From positions 1-43,068 of IMG/VR virus record IMGVR_UViG_3300048930_000175: 43,068 nt of DNA; one strand, written 5' to 3'. Below the pieces are notes generated by a model. That model was not told where the DNA came from. It searched no databases and saw only the letters and a list, made by a program, of their open reading frames with translations. The stretch is from a virus. This document shows, piece after piece, positions 8,482-15,371 of the stretch. Every line of letters begins with the position of its first letter. Within the stretch, counting starts at the first letter, position 1. The position numbers were made by a program, and so were the translations under genes.

Positions 8482-8680
8482 TTGACTTCCCTTCCTTGTC
8501 TCTTAGCGACTTGAGAAGTTCATTTGACATCTTCACACCTGCAATGTCTACGTTTGGAAGTTGGTGGTGGAGACCGTTGAGGTATCCTTGTTCATATGAT
8601 TCCCTCGACCATCTCCGGGCTTGGGTGTGGATACAGATGGCGGTGATGAAGGTTGCGATAAGAAGAATCCACATGATCAT
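8474..8680 (-). CDS. Small N-terminally anchored membrane protein
   Basis: 68 aa. Residues 2-18 (MWILLIATFITAICIH) form a single N-terminal membrane helix, followed by a charged cytoplasmic-type tail (RRWSRESYEQGYLNG). The start overlaps the stop of the ParB-methyltransferase gene as ATGA, and the 3' end overlaps the ligase start by 8 bp, so it is translationally coupled within the replication operon. No homologous family is recognised. Confidence 0.75.
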   Translation of the reverse strand: MIMWILLIATFITAICIHTQARRWSRESYEQGYLNGLHHQLPNVDIAGVKMSNELLKSLRDKEGKSNV

Positions 8681-10047
8681 TCGCCTTTCAAACTCTCATC
8701 AGGTTTTTGGTCATCGCCCTTCCTTGACAAAAGCGCCTGAGCACGGAAGAAGTTATCCTGATCAAGCTCAAACCCAAGGGCCTTACGTCCAAAGTCCCGA
8801 GCGACCTTGATGGTCTTCCCGCTTCCAGCGAAGGGGTCGAGGATCATGTCATTCAGGGTCGAGCTTTGTTTGAGGAAAAGCTTGATCAGATCTCCCGGTT
8901 TCTCAAAGGGGTGCATTCTCTCACCGACAGGGACTGGAGGGAATTGGAGGATATTCCGGATACCCTCAGCCAGGCGCCTGACCACCGGACCTGGCTTGCG
9001 GCCGAAGAGAATGGGTTCGTAGGAGGAAGTGTAGTTATACCCTCCGAACTGAGAAACCGGACGTCCTTTGTCCCAGATCAGGGGCGCCGGATGAGTCTCA
9101 AACCCGGCCTGAGAAAGGGTGGAGATGATGTGAGGATAGAGATCAAAGGCGAAGAACATGTAGAAGTGTGACCCAGGTTTCAGGACTCGATAGAGCTGAG
9201 GAACCAACTCGTTCAGGAGACCCTTCACAGCATCTTGGTTCAGGTTATCCGATGGCTTGAGCATGGCGGTATACGTCGCACGTTCTCCACCACCTGTGCC
9301 TTCAGCCAAGGCGATCTCGGGATTTCCGAACGGAGGATCGGTGATGATGAGGTCAACGGAGTTATCAGGAACCTGCTTGATCAACTCTCGACAATCCCCG
9401 TGTTTGATATCTGCACTTACGAACAGATTCCCTCCCTTAGCCAAGCGCTCAAGTCTCTCCGCTTCCTGGCGCTTTTCGATCACCCGCTTAGCTGCCTTGA
9501 GAGGGAGGTCTTTTACTGCGTCCTTCAGGTCCGGTCGTTCTTTCAAAGTCTTCGCGAGGTTGATCTTCTCACTCACCGTACCCTTAGACTGCCCCACCAG
9601 GTCGGCGGTTTTCTCAATCGTCCACCCGTCGGTTTCTTTTCCCTGAGACCCCGAGCCCTTGATCTCTCGCTTTATCTCGTCGATCTGAGAGATCAGTTCG
9701 CATTCCTCTTGCCATGAGAGGGCTTGACGCCTGAGATTTTCCTCAAGCTCGATTTCTTTCTGCTGAAGCCCGGAGAGGTTGTCGAAGATCGTGATCGGAA
9801 CTTCCTTCCGACCGAGGGCAAAGAGCGCTCGGTATCTGCGTTCACCTGCGATGAGCTTATACTTCCCTCCAGGAAGGGGAGAACAGACAAGAGGATGAAG
9901 AAGCCTCTTGCCAATGCTCTCGACGTGGGACTTCATGTCTCCAAAGTCCTTTCGAGCGCGGTTCTGGTCAATGACAATAGACTCAATCGGAACCATCATC
10001 CACTTGCCATAGACATCTGACACCTGGGTCTCTGCTAGGTCGGTCAT
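8677..10047 (-). CDS. ParB-like nuclease/DNA-binding domain fused to beta-class DNA methyltransferase
   Basis: 456 aa. Residues 17-110 are a ParB/Srx-like N-terminal domain with the GERRYRA motif at 68-74. An HTH follows (about 140-166, TIEKTADLVGQSKGTVSEK), as in ParB/Spo0J. From about 205 the protein is an amino-methyltransferase: catalytic DPPF at 237-240 precedes the SAM-binding DPFAGSGKT at 404-412, the beta-class order of N6-adenine/N4-cytosine enzymes. Such fusions occur in phages and may methylate phage DNA against restriction. No cognate endonuclease gene is seen. A hairpin with a T-run lies between this gene and the next one upstream. Confidence 0.88.
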   Translation of the reverse strand: MTDLAETQVSDVYGKWMMVPIESIVIDQNRARKDFGDMKSHVESIGKRLLHPLVCSPLPGGKYKLIAGERRYRALFALGRKEVPITIFDNLSGLQQKEIELEENLRRQALSWQEECELISQIDEIKREIKGSGSQGKETDGWTIEKTADLVGQSKGTVSEKINLAKTLKERPDLKDAVKDLPLKAAKRVIEKRQEAERLERLAKGGNLFVSADIKHGDCRELIKQVPDNSVDLIITDPPFGNPEIALAEGTGGGERATYTAMLKPSDNLNQDAVKGLLNELVPQLYRVLKPGSHFYMFFAFDLYPHIISTLSQAGFETHPAPLIWDKGRPVSQFGGYNYTSSYEPILFGRKPGPVVRRLAEGIRNILQFPPVPVGERMHPFEKPGDLIKLFLKQSSTLNDMILDPFAGSGKTIKVARDFGRKALGFELDQDNFFRAQALLSRKGDDQKPDESLKGE

Positions 10048-10078
10048 GGAAACTCTCCTGAGTTAGAGAAGACTCGGA

Positions 10079-10113
10079 CAAAAGCCCCTGGACAGGTTTC
10101 CCGGTCCAAGGGC
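10079..10113 (-). terminator. Leftward terminator or attenuator between ssDNA-binding and ParB-methyltransferase genes
   Basis: On the - strand GCCCTTGGAC and GTCCAGGGGC pair over 10 bp (one G-U) around a 10-nt loop and are followed by TTTTG. It lies after the stop of the 140-aa gene (10143) and before the start at 10047. It could reduce read-through into the distal replication genes. Confidence 0.6.
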
Positions 10114-10142
10114 GTTGGTATCACCCAAAGGTCAGAAAGAGA

Positions 10143-10565
10143 TCAAGCGGTCAGCGGATCGGGGATGTAGCTCTTGACCGAGCTGGACTGCTGCTCGACA
10201 CCGGAGTCATCCTTGTACGTCCGCGTGGTGATCATGGCCTTGACCCGCTTGCCGATCAGCTGAGTCAGGTCCAGACCTTCCGCCCCAGGCCGCACGCCAG
10301 CAGAGAGAGCGAGCTGCTTGAGTCGGACGAGACCAAACTGGTTCCCGGTCACGATGTAGTCCGTGACCTGACGGCCCTTTTCGTTAGGATCGACATCATC
10401 CACCACGGCGAGAGTGATCACGGCCATGGTCTTCGTGCCGTCCTTGGTGAGTTGGATGAAGCCCTTCTTCTCATCCGGAGGCTGGACTTCGAGCATTCGC
10501 TCACCTTCGCGGAGGGGAAGAATCTTGTCCGGGACTTCGTTGAAGTTGACAGAGATAGTGCTCAT
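10143..10565 (-). CDS. Probable ssDNA-binding protein (DUF669-like) beside Sak4
   Basis: 140 aa, predominantly beta-strand-like, with no catalytic motif. It begins MSTISVNFNEVPD and contains the GKRVKAMITTRTYKDDSG strand pair seen in DUF669-type proteins, which commonly sit next to Sak4-like recombinases in phages and serve as their single-stranded DNA-binding partner. Here the Sak4-like ATPase is 38 nt upstream in the same operon. The N-terminal strand followed by 'LPLREGERMLEVQPPDEKKGF' is also typical. Assignment rests mainly on gene context and composition. Confidence 0.6.
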   Translation of the reverse strand: MSTISVNFNEVPDKILPLREGERMLEVQPPDEKKGFIQLTKDGTKTMAVITLAVVDDVDPNEKGRQVTDYIVTGNQFGLVRLKQLALSAGVRPGAEGLDLTQLIGKRVKAMITTRTYKDDSGVEQQSSSVKSYIPDPLTA

Positions 10566-10603
10566 GAGAGTTCCTTTGAGGAAAAGAGTTTAGCAGAGTA
10601 GAG

Positions 10604-11395
10604 TTAGCTCTGCTTAGGGGAAGGAGAAGCAACAAGCTTCTGACCTTGGGGTGATTTGAAGTTTTCCCAGTCAAAGCCGATGAGTTCAAGAATCTTCGGA
10701 AGTCCGAAGTCTTGAGGGGTGTTGTCCTTGAGCGATCCTCTGGACCGGGCGGTCACAGCAGCGGAGGACTGAGCTTGGAGAACAAACTGGTTGGAGGTTC
10801 CTTGGCCGGGGATGATCTTCGTGTAGAGGACTTCGTCGAAGAAGGACGTGATCTTCGCTGGAAGGTTCTTTCCCTGGACCGCGACCTCACGAACGTCTTC
10901 CTTATCAATCGTATCTCGCTGGTCATGGGCGCAGAGAACGACGACGATAGGGAGGAATCTCAGGGAGAGCATGACCTGTTGGATTTGGATAAATGCCATG
11001 CCATAGTGCTGGATCTGGGGAGGGTTACCTGCACCACCTGCTCCGAGAACGTTTCGCATTGCGAAGTCTGCGAGACAGGTCAAGTTGTCGAGGATCAGAG
11101 CTTTGAAAGGGTAAGTCCCGTTTCGGCATTGGGTCACGATGCTGTCGATTGAGAGCTTGGCTTTGGAGAAAGCCACAGCTCTTTGAGGGTCGTCCTCAAG
11201 ACACTGGATGACGTCTACCTTCATCCGATGCTCGGTGAACTTATCCTTGTGTGTCACACCCGAGCGCAGACCACCGTCCATGTCGATAACCTGAGCATGT
11301 TCTCCGAGGGTCAGGGAAAGCAAGGTCTTCCCGGTTCCTGGACGGCCATAGAGGAGAATGTGTGGAGGAGAGTTTTTGATATCAGAGACTTTCAT
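10604..11395 (-). CDS. Sak4-like RecA-fold recombination ATPase (AAA_24)
   Basis: 263 aa, the usual size of Sak4 annealing proteins. Walker A is GRPGTGKT (17-24) and Walker B is LILDN (100-104). The VIDMDGGLRSG strand after the P-loop and the VVLCAHDQRD sensor strand fit AAA_24 phage ATPases. It would promote single-strand annealing during replication or repair, working with the adjacent ssDNA-binding protein and the Cas4-type nuclease two genes upstream. It overlaps the ArsR-like gene by 14 bp. Confidence 0.82.
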   Translation of the reverse strand: MKVSDIKNSPPHILLYGRPGTGKTLLSLTLGEHAQVIDMDGGLRSGVTHKDKFTEHRMKVDVIQCLEDDPQRAVAFSKAKLSIDSIVTQCRNGTYPFKALILDNLTCLADFAMRNVLGAGGAGNPPQIQHYGMAFIQIQQVMLSLRFLPIVVVLCAHDQRDTIDKEDVREVAVQGKNLPAKITSFFDEVLYTKIIPGQGTSNQFVLQAQSSAAVTARSRGSLKDNTPQDFGLPKILELIGFDWENFKSPQGQKLVASPSPKQS

Positions 11396-11690
11396 ACGTC
11401 AGCGTTCCAGTGAAAAAGGTGGAGAGAGTAGAGAGAAGTTCCTTAGATGCGAGTTCGTTCAGGGTGAAGATTGCATACTTCCCGCTTTGGGTTCGGGTGA
11501 GAAGCTCGGCTTGGGCCAAGATTGTTAAGTGATGCGACGCGACTCCTGGCTTGATCTTCAGTGTCTCAGCGACTTGTTGGGTTGTGGCTCCAAGGCCTTG
11601 GATTTGAGAACACCGGGAGATCAGCGCGACGATTCTTAAGCGGCTCTCATCTGACAAAGCCTCAAGCTGTCGGAGGAGGAGTGGGGACAT
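11382..11690 (-). CDS. ArsR-like winged-helix transcriptional regulator
   Basis: 102 aa with start at 11690, chosen because AAGGA sits 8 nt upstream. An in-frame Met at 11873 would add 61 Ser/Arg-rich residues lying wholly within the nuclease gene. Residues 8-25 (QLEALSDESRLRIVALIS) match the ArsR first helix. TTQQVAETLKIKPGVASHHLTIL (36-58) is the helix-turn-helix, and residues 62-78 the wing. The metal-binding cysteine box is absent, so it is probably a plain phage regulator. It overlaps the nuclease gene by 29 bp and Sak4 by 14 bp. Confidence 0.78.
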   Translation of the reverse strand: MSPLLLRQLEALSDESRLRIVALISRCSQIQGLGATTQQVAETLKIKPGVASHHLTILAQAELLTRTQSGKYAIFTLNELASKELLSTLSTFFTGTLTYESL

Positions 11691-12630
11691 TGGAGAGTTC
11701 CTTTTGTTCGATTGGTTTTCCCTCGATAGTAGGTTTGGCGAGAACAAAGACCTTTTCTTCGGAGATCTCGTACTGACCGGAGAGTCGGGTCCAGTCAGGA
11801 ACAGAGCAAAGATCTGCGTAGTCACACATGTAGCCGGGTGATCCGAATCCCGGATACGGTGTGCAGGCTGCACGGTTTTTTGGAAAGTGCTTTCGCTCCT
11901 CGAAGGATTTCAGCTGAGCGTATTGCCACTGGATCCACTGGATCGTGTCTTCGAGGAAGGTGTCGTTTACGAAGACGGGGTATGACATAGAGTTGACTGT
12001 AGTCTTTGCAACAAGAAGCCCTTCGATAATCACACCCCGAGCACGCTTGTTGTAGAGAGAGGAAAGGGCAAGAGTATAGATTCCCACCTGCGGGTCTGCA
12101 TCGAACGAGGTCAGGAACCGGGTAGACATCTCCGATCCGGTCTTATACTCCACTCCCCAAAGCTCGTCGGGGATATCGCGATGATTCGCCGCACCGTCGA
12201 TTCTCCCGACAACAGGGATATCCAGACCGACGTCTATTGCGAATGCGATCTCGTTGTCAGACGTCGGGTCTTCGATCTGGAGGTTTGTCGGCGGGGGTTT
12301 GATCAGGGTATAGATACTCCGATGGCCTTCGTGAGTCGCCATGAAGTTCATGAGCATGAGCTTCGCTCGGCGAGAGTTTCGCTTGTCATCTCCGAGCGAG
12401 TCTCGGTCTTGCCAGATAGAGAGAAAGGCGTCCATGGCTTTTTGGAGATCGCCTGTGTAGGTGTGAGGAATGGCACAGTGGATAGCCTCACCAAACTTCA
12501 GAGCGGGATGCTCTGGGGTTCTCAGCCGGCAGCCTTGTTGGTAAAACCACTTTCGAGGACACCGAGCGAGAGTAGAGAGAGATGTCGGAGAAAGCCACTT
12601 CTTCGATCTGTAAAACTCAAAGCCTTCCAT
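11662..12630 (-). CDS. PD-(D/E)XK nuclease, Cas4/AddB type with probable Fe-S cluster
   Basis: 322 aa. The core motif is D145 (VVGRIDG) and E161-x-K163 (WGVEYKTG). C24 in an ARCPRKWFYQ context, with C256, C269 and C275 near the C-terminus, forms the cysteine set that holds a 4Fe-4S cluster in Cas4/AddB exonucleases. It would process DNA ends for the Sak4 annealing system downstream. The start codon overlaps the stop of the sigma-like gene (TAATG), so translation is coupled. Confidence 0.85.
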   Translation of the reverse strand: MEGFEFYRSKKWLSPTSLSTLARCPRKWFYQQGCRLRTPEHPALKFGEAIHCAIPHTYTGDLQKAMDAFLSIWQDRDSLGDDKRNSRRAKLMLMNFMATHEGHRSIYTLIKPPPTNLQIEDPTSDNEIAFAIDVGLDIPVVGRIDGAANHRDIPDELWGVEYKTGSEMSTRFLTSFDADPQVGIYTLALSSLYNKRARGVIIEGLLVAKTTVNSMSYPVFVNDTFLEDTIQWIQWQYAQLKSFEERKHFPKNRAACTPYPGFGSPGYMCDYADLCSVPDWTRLSGQYEISEEKVFVLAKPTIEGKPIEQKELSNVPTPPPTA

Positions 12631-13136
12631 TAGCGGGCTCCTTCGGGAGTAGGGTGATGGACCTTGATCTGAGAAATTATCTTCCTCAGACGTTCGTTGA
12701 TAATGGTCTTGGGGATAGAGGTGATTTCTTGGATTTCTCTTGACGAGAGATCACGGTAGAACTTGTAGTAGACGAGCAGCCTGTCCTCAGGAGAGAGGTT
12801 GCTGTTCATCATGAGCTTGTTTACCTGCTCAAGGGTCGAAGGGTCGGAGGTGGAGAGGGAAGAAGGTCGGATGACTGTCACCTGGACTTCTTCCTCGTTG
12901 ATGACTTCTAGTGACCGGACTCGACGTTGGATTCTGGTCTGACGCCGGATAGCGTCCACACACCTGGCGTGGACCGGAACCCATGTCACCGGGAGGTCTT
13001 TCATCCAGAGCTCAGTCCAGATATCCAGAGCAAGTTGTTCTTTGTCTATCGCAGACATGGGAACGATGATGTTTACTATCCTCTGGATTCTTTTCAACTG
13101 GGCTTGGATTTCTTCTTCCGTGAAGTTCTGAGGCAT
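12630..13136 (-). CDS. ECF-sigma-like protein
   Basis: 168 aa from ATG 13136 (GGAG 6 nt upstream). A longer frame to 13241 would read into the tRNA-like element and is rejected. Residues 30-66 (DKEQLALDIWTELW...DAIRRQ) resemble sigma region 2, and LSPEDRLLVYYKFYRDLSSREIQEITSIPKT onward (114-158) resembles region 4 with its HTH. It lacks the usual strong -10 recognition residues I would expect. It may redirect host RNA polymerase to phage promoters, which fits a phage with no RNA polymerase of its own. Confidence 0.6.
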   Translation of the reverse strand: MPQNFTEEEIQAQLKRIQRIVNIIVPMSAIDKEQLALDIWTELWMKDLPVTWVPVHARCVDAIRRQTRIQRRVRSLEVINEEEVQVTVIRPSSLSTSDPSTLEQVNKLMMNSNLSPEDRLLVYYKFYRDLSSREIQEITSIPKTIINERLRKIISQIKVHHPTPEGAR

Positions 13137-13178
13137 ACGCGGCTCCTGAGTAGAGTAGAGAAAATGTTCTGTCCAAAA

Positions 13179-13303
13179 GAGCCGGGTGGGAATCGAACCC
13201 ACAACCTTCCTATCTATGCCGGGCGTGGCTGGCCGTGTCACAGCCCTTTGGACTCGCTGATCGGCATATCAAGGACGATCTGCCAGTTGACCTCTACCGG
13301 CTC
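13179..13303 (-). ncRNA. tRNA-like element 1 with an extended helix in place of the anticodon arm
   Basis: Read leftward: GAGCCGG (13303-13297) pairs perfectly with CCGGCTC (13185-13179). The T-arm GTGGG-TTCGATT-CCCAC (13202-13186) is canonical. A D-arm-like GGTC-AACTGGCA-GATC lies at 13292-13277, including the GG that docks to the T-loop. Instead of a 17-nt anticodon arm there are about 70 nt: TCCT/AGGA and ATGCCG (13267-13262)/CGGCAT (13221-13216) build an irregular helix. No 7-nt loop with U33 can be placed with confidence. CCA is not encoded. It could be a tRNA with an unusual intron, a decayed tRNA, or a distinct tRNA-like RNA. Confidence 0.55.
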
Positions 13304-13321
13304 TCCGCTCGCGTGAGGAAA

Positions 13322-13510
13322 TTAGTCCTCTTCAGGATCTTCGAGGTTCAGGATTCTCTTCACATCGTCTCGATCCATCGCGTCGAGAAGGTCTTCGAGT
13401 TCAGCCGGGCGGAGCAGATCAAGAAGGTCTTGAGGATGACACTCAATCTCTACCCTTCCAACAGTCCTTCCACTCTCACCGATCATGTCAAAACTTAGCT
13501 TGATGGACAT
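13322..13510 (-). CDS. Small acidic protein of unknown function
   Basis: 62 aa. The start at 13510 is supported by GGAGA 6 nt upstream. The sequence has two halves: a beta-like MSIKLSFDMIGESGR segment and an acidic helical tail (LLDLLRPAELEDLLDAMDRDD...LEDPEED). It lies directly upstream of tRNA-like element 1 in the leftward operon. I recognise no family. Confidence 0.75.
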   Translation of the reverse strand: MSIKLSFDMIGESGRTVGRVEIECHPQDLLDLLRPAELEDLLDAMDRDDVKRILNLEDPEED

Positions 13511-13519
13511 AACGATCTC

Positions 13520-13780
13520 CTAGAAACCTAGGGCTTTCCGGATCTCAGGACTCAGGCTATCGAGCCTGGCCTGGACATCCGGGGGAATCACGGTCTTTCT
13601 CGTCCGGGGTTTTCGAACCTTGGGGATGGATGGGTCTTTTGGAGCTTTTTCTTTCTTCTTCCTTGCGTTTTGGAGGACTTCCATTCTCCTGGCCCGTAGT
13701 TCTCTGAGCCAGTTGGGGAAGAGAGCTTGGCGCTCGGAGAACGCAAGTTGTCCAGGGACAAGGGTTCGAGGAAGGGACAT
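13520..13780 (-). CDS. Small basic, lysine/arginine-rich protein of unknown function
   Basis: 86 aa with start at 13780 (MSLPRT). AAGGA with 8-nt spacing supports it over a Met at 13789 that would overlap the previous stop. The centre is strongly basic (ARKKKEKAPKDPS...RKPRTRKT) and the C-terminus is a short helical segment (VQARLDSLSPEIRKALGF), a composition that could bind nucleic acid. It follows the 81-aa gene with a 1-nt gap, so the two are coupled. Confidence 0.7.
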   Translation of the reverse strand: MSLPRTLVPGQLAFSERQALFPNWLRELRARRMEVLQNARKKKEKAPKDPSIPKVRKPRTRKTVIPPDVQARLDSLSPEIRKALGF

Positions 13781-13781
13781 C

Positions 13782-14027
13782 TCAAACATCCTTCAGGATA
13801 GCAAGAAACTGTCGAGACGGGCGGAAGAAGATCACGGAGAATCCTGGGTGAGAGATGCTGAGATCCCTTGCTCGGGAGATCGCATCTTCGAGGGATTTTT
13901 CTTCCTGAGAGTGGATAAAGCTCGGAGTTCCTCGGGGATCGTGGATAAGATACACAAACCCAATCTGTATCTCCTCTCGCAGGCCTTGGGCTTCATCCAG
14001 CGACGCTTGTATCAGCTCGGTTTTCAT
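13782..14027 (-). CDS. Small protein of unknown function
   Basis: 81 aa starting at ATG 14027 (MKTELIQASLDEAQG). The open frame extends upstream to 14468 but that part crosses tRNA-like element 2 and a hairpin and lies antisense-like over another gene's frame, so the inner Met is chosen. An amphipathic N-terminal helix precedes beta segments (IGFVYLIHDPRG, FSVIFFRPS). No family recognised. It lies between tRNA-like element 2 and the basic-protein gene. Confidence 0.65.
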   Translation of the reverse strand: MKTELIQASLDEAQGLREEIQIGFVYLIHDPRGTPSFIHSQEEKSLEDAISRARDLSISHPGFSVIFFRPSRQFLAILKDV

Positions 14028-14039
14028 GGCTTTCTCCAA

Positions 14040-14216
14040 AACACCGGCAGGATTCGAACCTGCAGTGGACTGCTGTTCAGTTCCCCGATATTTATAGCCA
14101 CTCACGAACTTAGTCCTGTTGAGGACTCTAGATATCCACCAACTATCTTCCGTGAGCCGTTGTCCTTTTGGCCTCGGGGTGAGCGGGCCTGCGTCTACCA
14201 ATTCCGCCACGGTGTC
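14040..14216 (-). ncRNA. tRNA-like element 2 (tRNA-Leu-like D-arm and variable arm) with long structured insertion
   Basis: Read leftward: GACACCG (14216-14210) pairs with CGGTGTT (14046-14040). GCGGAATTGGTAGACGC (14207-14191) is a textbook class-II (Leu-type) D-arm. The T-arm GCAGG-TTCGAAT-CCTGC (14063-14047) is canonical, and a variable-arm hairpin precedes it. A normal tRNA-Leu is about 87 nt; this is 177 nt. The middle folds as CCCCGA/TCGGGG (14179-14174 with 14088-14083), GGCCA/TGGCT, CTCACG/CGTGAG and AGTCCT/AGGACT. No standard anticodon loop is evident. It is too short for a normal group I intron. CCA is not encoded. Confidence 0.6.
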
Positions 14217-14221
14217 ATAAA

Positions 14222-14259
14222 CCCCTCGGGAGAGGAGGGGAAGTCTCCTTCCCGAGGGG
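14222..14259 (-). terminator. Strong hairpin between the 118-aa gene and tRNA-like element 2
   Basis: CCCCTCGGGA (14222-14231) and TCCCGAGGGG (14250-14259) form a perfect 10-bp stem, and AGGAG/CTCCT extends it inside. On the - strand it is followed by only a short TTTA, so it may be a weak terminator, an mRNA-stabilising 3' hairpin, or a processing signal ahead of tRNA-like element 2. Confidence 0.6.
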
Positions 14260-14280
14260 ATCGAGGGGGCTTGGGAAGGG

Positions 14281-14637
14281 TTACTCGTTGTCGTCGTCGT
14301 CTTCCTTGGGCAGACGAGCCTCGTATTCCTTGACGATCTGGTCCGAATACTTCTTGACCAGCTCGCCCAGGCGGACCATGTCGCCGCTCGCAGCGGCGAA
14401 CTCTTCGCTGGTGATCTTGGACATGGCCATGACGCGGATCTGTTCCTTCGTCGGCATGCCCACCGCACCAGCGCGGGTGAGGTTCATGGCGTTGGTCTTG
14501 GTCTGGGAGTTGATCAGGTCGAGAATCTTCTCCTCGCTCTGGTCCTGAACCGCTTCGGCCACACTGTCATACTTCTTGTAAGTGGCCTGACCGACGACCT
14601 TGGACTTGGACTTGACATCAGCGGTGCAAAATTGCAT
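14281..14637 (-). CDS. Hypothetical protein with acidic C-terminal tail
   Basis: 118 aa, MQFCTADVKSKSKVVGQ..., largely helical, ending in PKEDDDDNE. Its codon use is more GC-rich than the adjacent 14727-14957 gene. A GGAA-containing site precedes the start. The acidic tail is typical of small phage proteins that bind basic partners or single-stranded DNA-binding proteins, but no family is recognised. A strong hairpin follows its stop. Confidence 0.7.
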   Translation of the reverse strand: MQFCTADVKSKSKVVGQATYKKYDSVAEAVQDQSEEKILDLINSQTKTNAMNLTRAGAVGMPTKEQIRVMAMSKITSEEFAAASGDMVRLGELVKKYSDQIVKEYEARLPKEDDDDNE

Positions 14638-14726
14638 GGGAAGGTTCCTGAGTTAAAAGGGTTTAATGGAAAGGGAAAAAGAGAATCGAAACACTTGGAC
14701 ACAAGGGTCGTGAGGTGAGGTATAGG

Positions 14727-14957
14727 CTAGTCCATCCGAAGCTCCTTTCTTCGTTGGAGAGCATCTTCTACGAAGTCTTTGATCTCGTTCAAAAACATCG
14801 ACCGTGGGAAGGTTCCTCTGGAGTCCTCGGAGAAGGAGATGATCCTGGGTGTCGTGGTAGAAAGCATCACCTTTACCACGTTTGTTCCGAGAAGCGAGGC
14901 CCAGCGGTATTCTACTGAGTCCGGGAAGATGCGGATTGTGCAGTCGGAAGGTTTCAT
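14727..14957 (-). CDS. Hypothetical protein
   Basis: 76 aa if the Met at 14957 (MKPSDCTIRIFPDSVEYR) is the start. An upstream Met at 15014 would add 19 residues of low-complexity Arg/Thr/Ser sequence. The product alternates beta-like strands (TIRIFPDS, VVKVMLSTT, RIISFSED) and ends in a charged helix (NEIKDFVEDALQRRKEL). No family recognised. Ribosome-binding site is weak, so the start is uncertain. Confidence 0.5.
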   Translation of the reverse strand: MKPSDCTIRIFPDSVEYRWASLLGTNVVKVMLSTTTPRIISFSEDSRGTFPRSMFLNEIKDFVEDALQRRKELRMD

Positions 14958-15077
14958 TGGTGAGGTCCGGCAGACTGTAGTCGACCTATCGCGGGGCGTT
15001 GGCCGGGAGATCATGGAACCGGCCTGAGGCCAGAGCCTATGATAGTTTGGCTGGCGGAAGATCAGGGTTAGGGTAGG

Positions 15078-15371
15078 TCATGCCTTGCTCTCCTGCTCCG
15101 CCAGCACGAAGGCGATGGCGAGGGCGTGAGGGGCGGACTTGTGTGTCGCGAGCCCGTGCCCGCGATCAATCTTCACCGATGCCAGGACCGTCCCCGATTT
15201 CCCTGCACTCAGCGTCCACGCGCACGGCGTCCGCTTGCGAATAATGCGCATCATCAGCGCGTGCATTCCGTCGGAAGTGAGCCATCCGCCGTCGCCGCCG
15301 ACCAGCCTAACGAGGATGTCATCAATCTTGCACTCGTCCATCGCCTCCAACTGCTCTCGTGTGTAGGTCAT
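15078..15371 (-). CDS. Small accessory protein, possibly phage ABA-sandwich-like
   Basis: 97 aa starting at MTYTREQLEAMDECK (15371), with GGAG 8 nt upstream and an ATGA overlap with the previous stop. A longer frame would extend into the upstream gene. The N-terminal helix followed by a strand-rich centre (WTLSAGKSGTVLASVKI) and a C-terminal APHALAIAFVLAE helix recalls phage ABA-sandwich domain proteins of unknown function. It belongs to a GC-rich island unlike the flanking operon. Confidence 0.65.
   Translation of the reverse strand: MTYTREQLEAMDECKIDDILVRLVGGDGGWLTSDGMHALMMRIIRKRTPCAWTLSAGKSGTVLASVKIDRGHGLATHKSAPHALAIAFVLAEQESKA

Noticed and set aside
12630-13241. Longer start for the sigma-like protein
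   Set aside because: The extension is encoded by the 3' part of tRNA-like element 1, and the Met at 13136 has a proper ribosome-binding site.
14040-14216. Group I intron in tRNA-like element 2
   Set aside because: The insertion is only about 90 nt, and I could not find the ordered P, Q, R, S core elements (an AAGATAG and a GACTA occur, but in the wrong order).
13782-14468. Extended 228-codon version of the 81-aa gene
   Set aside because: The extra N-terminal part runs through tRNA-like element 2, a hairpin and the 118-aa gene in another frame and is Ser/Arg-rich; the inner Met at 14027 is preferred.
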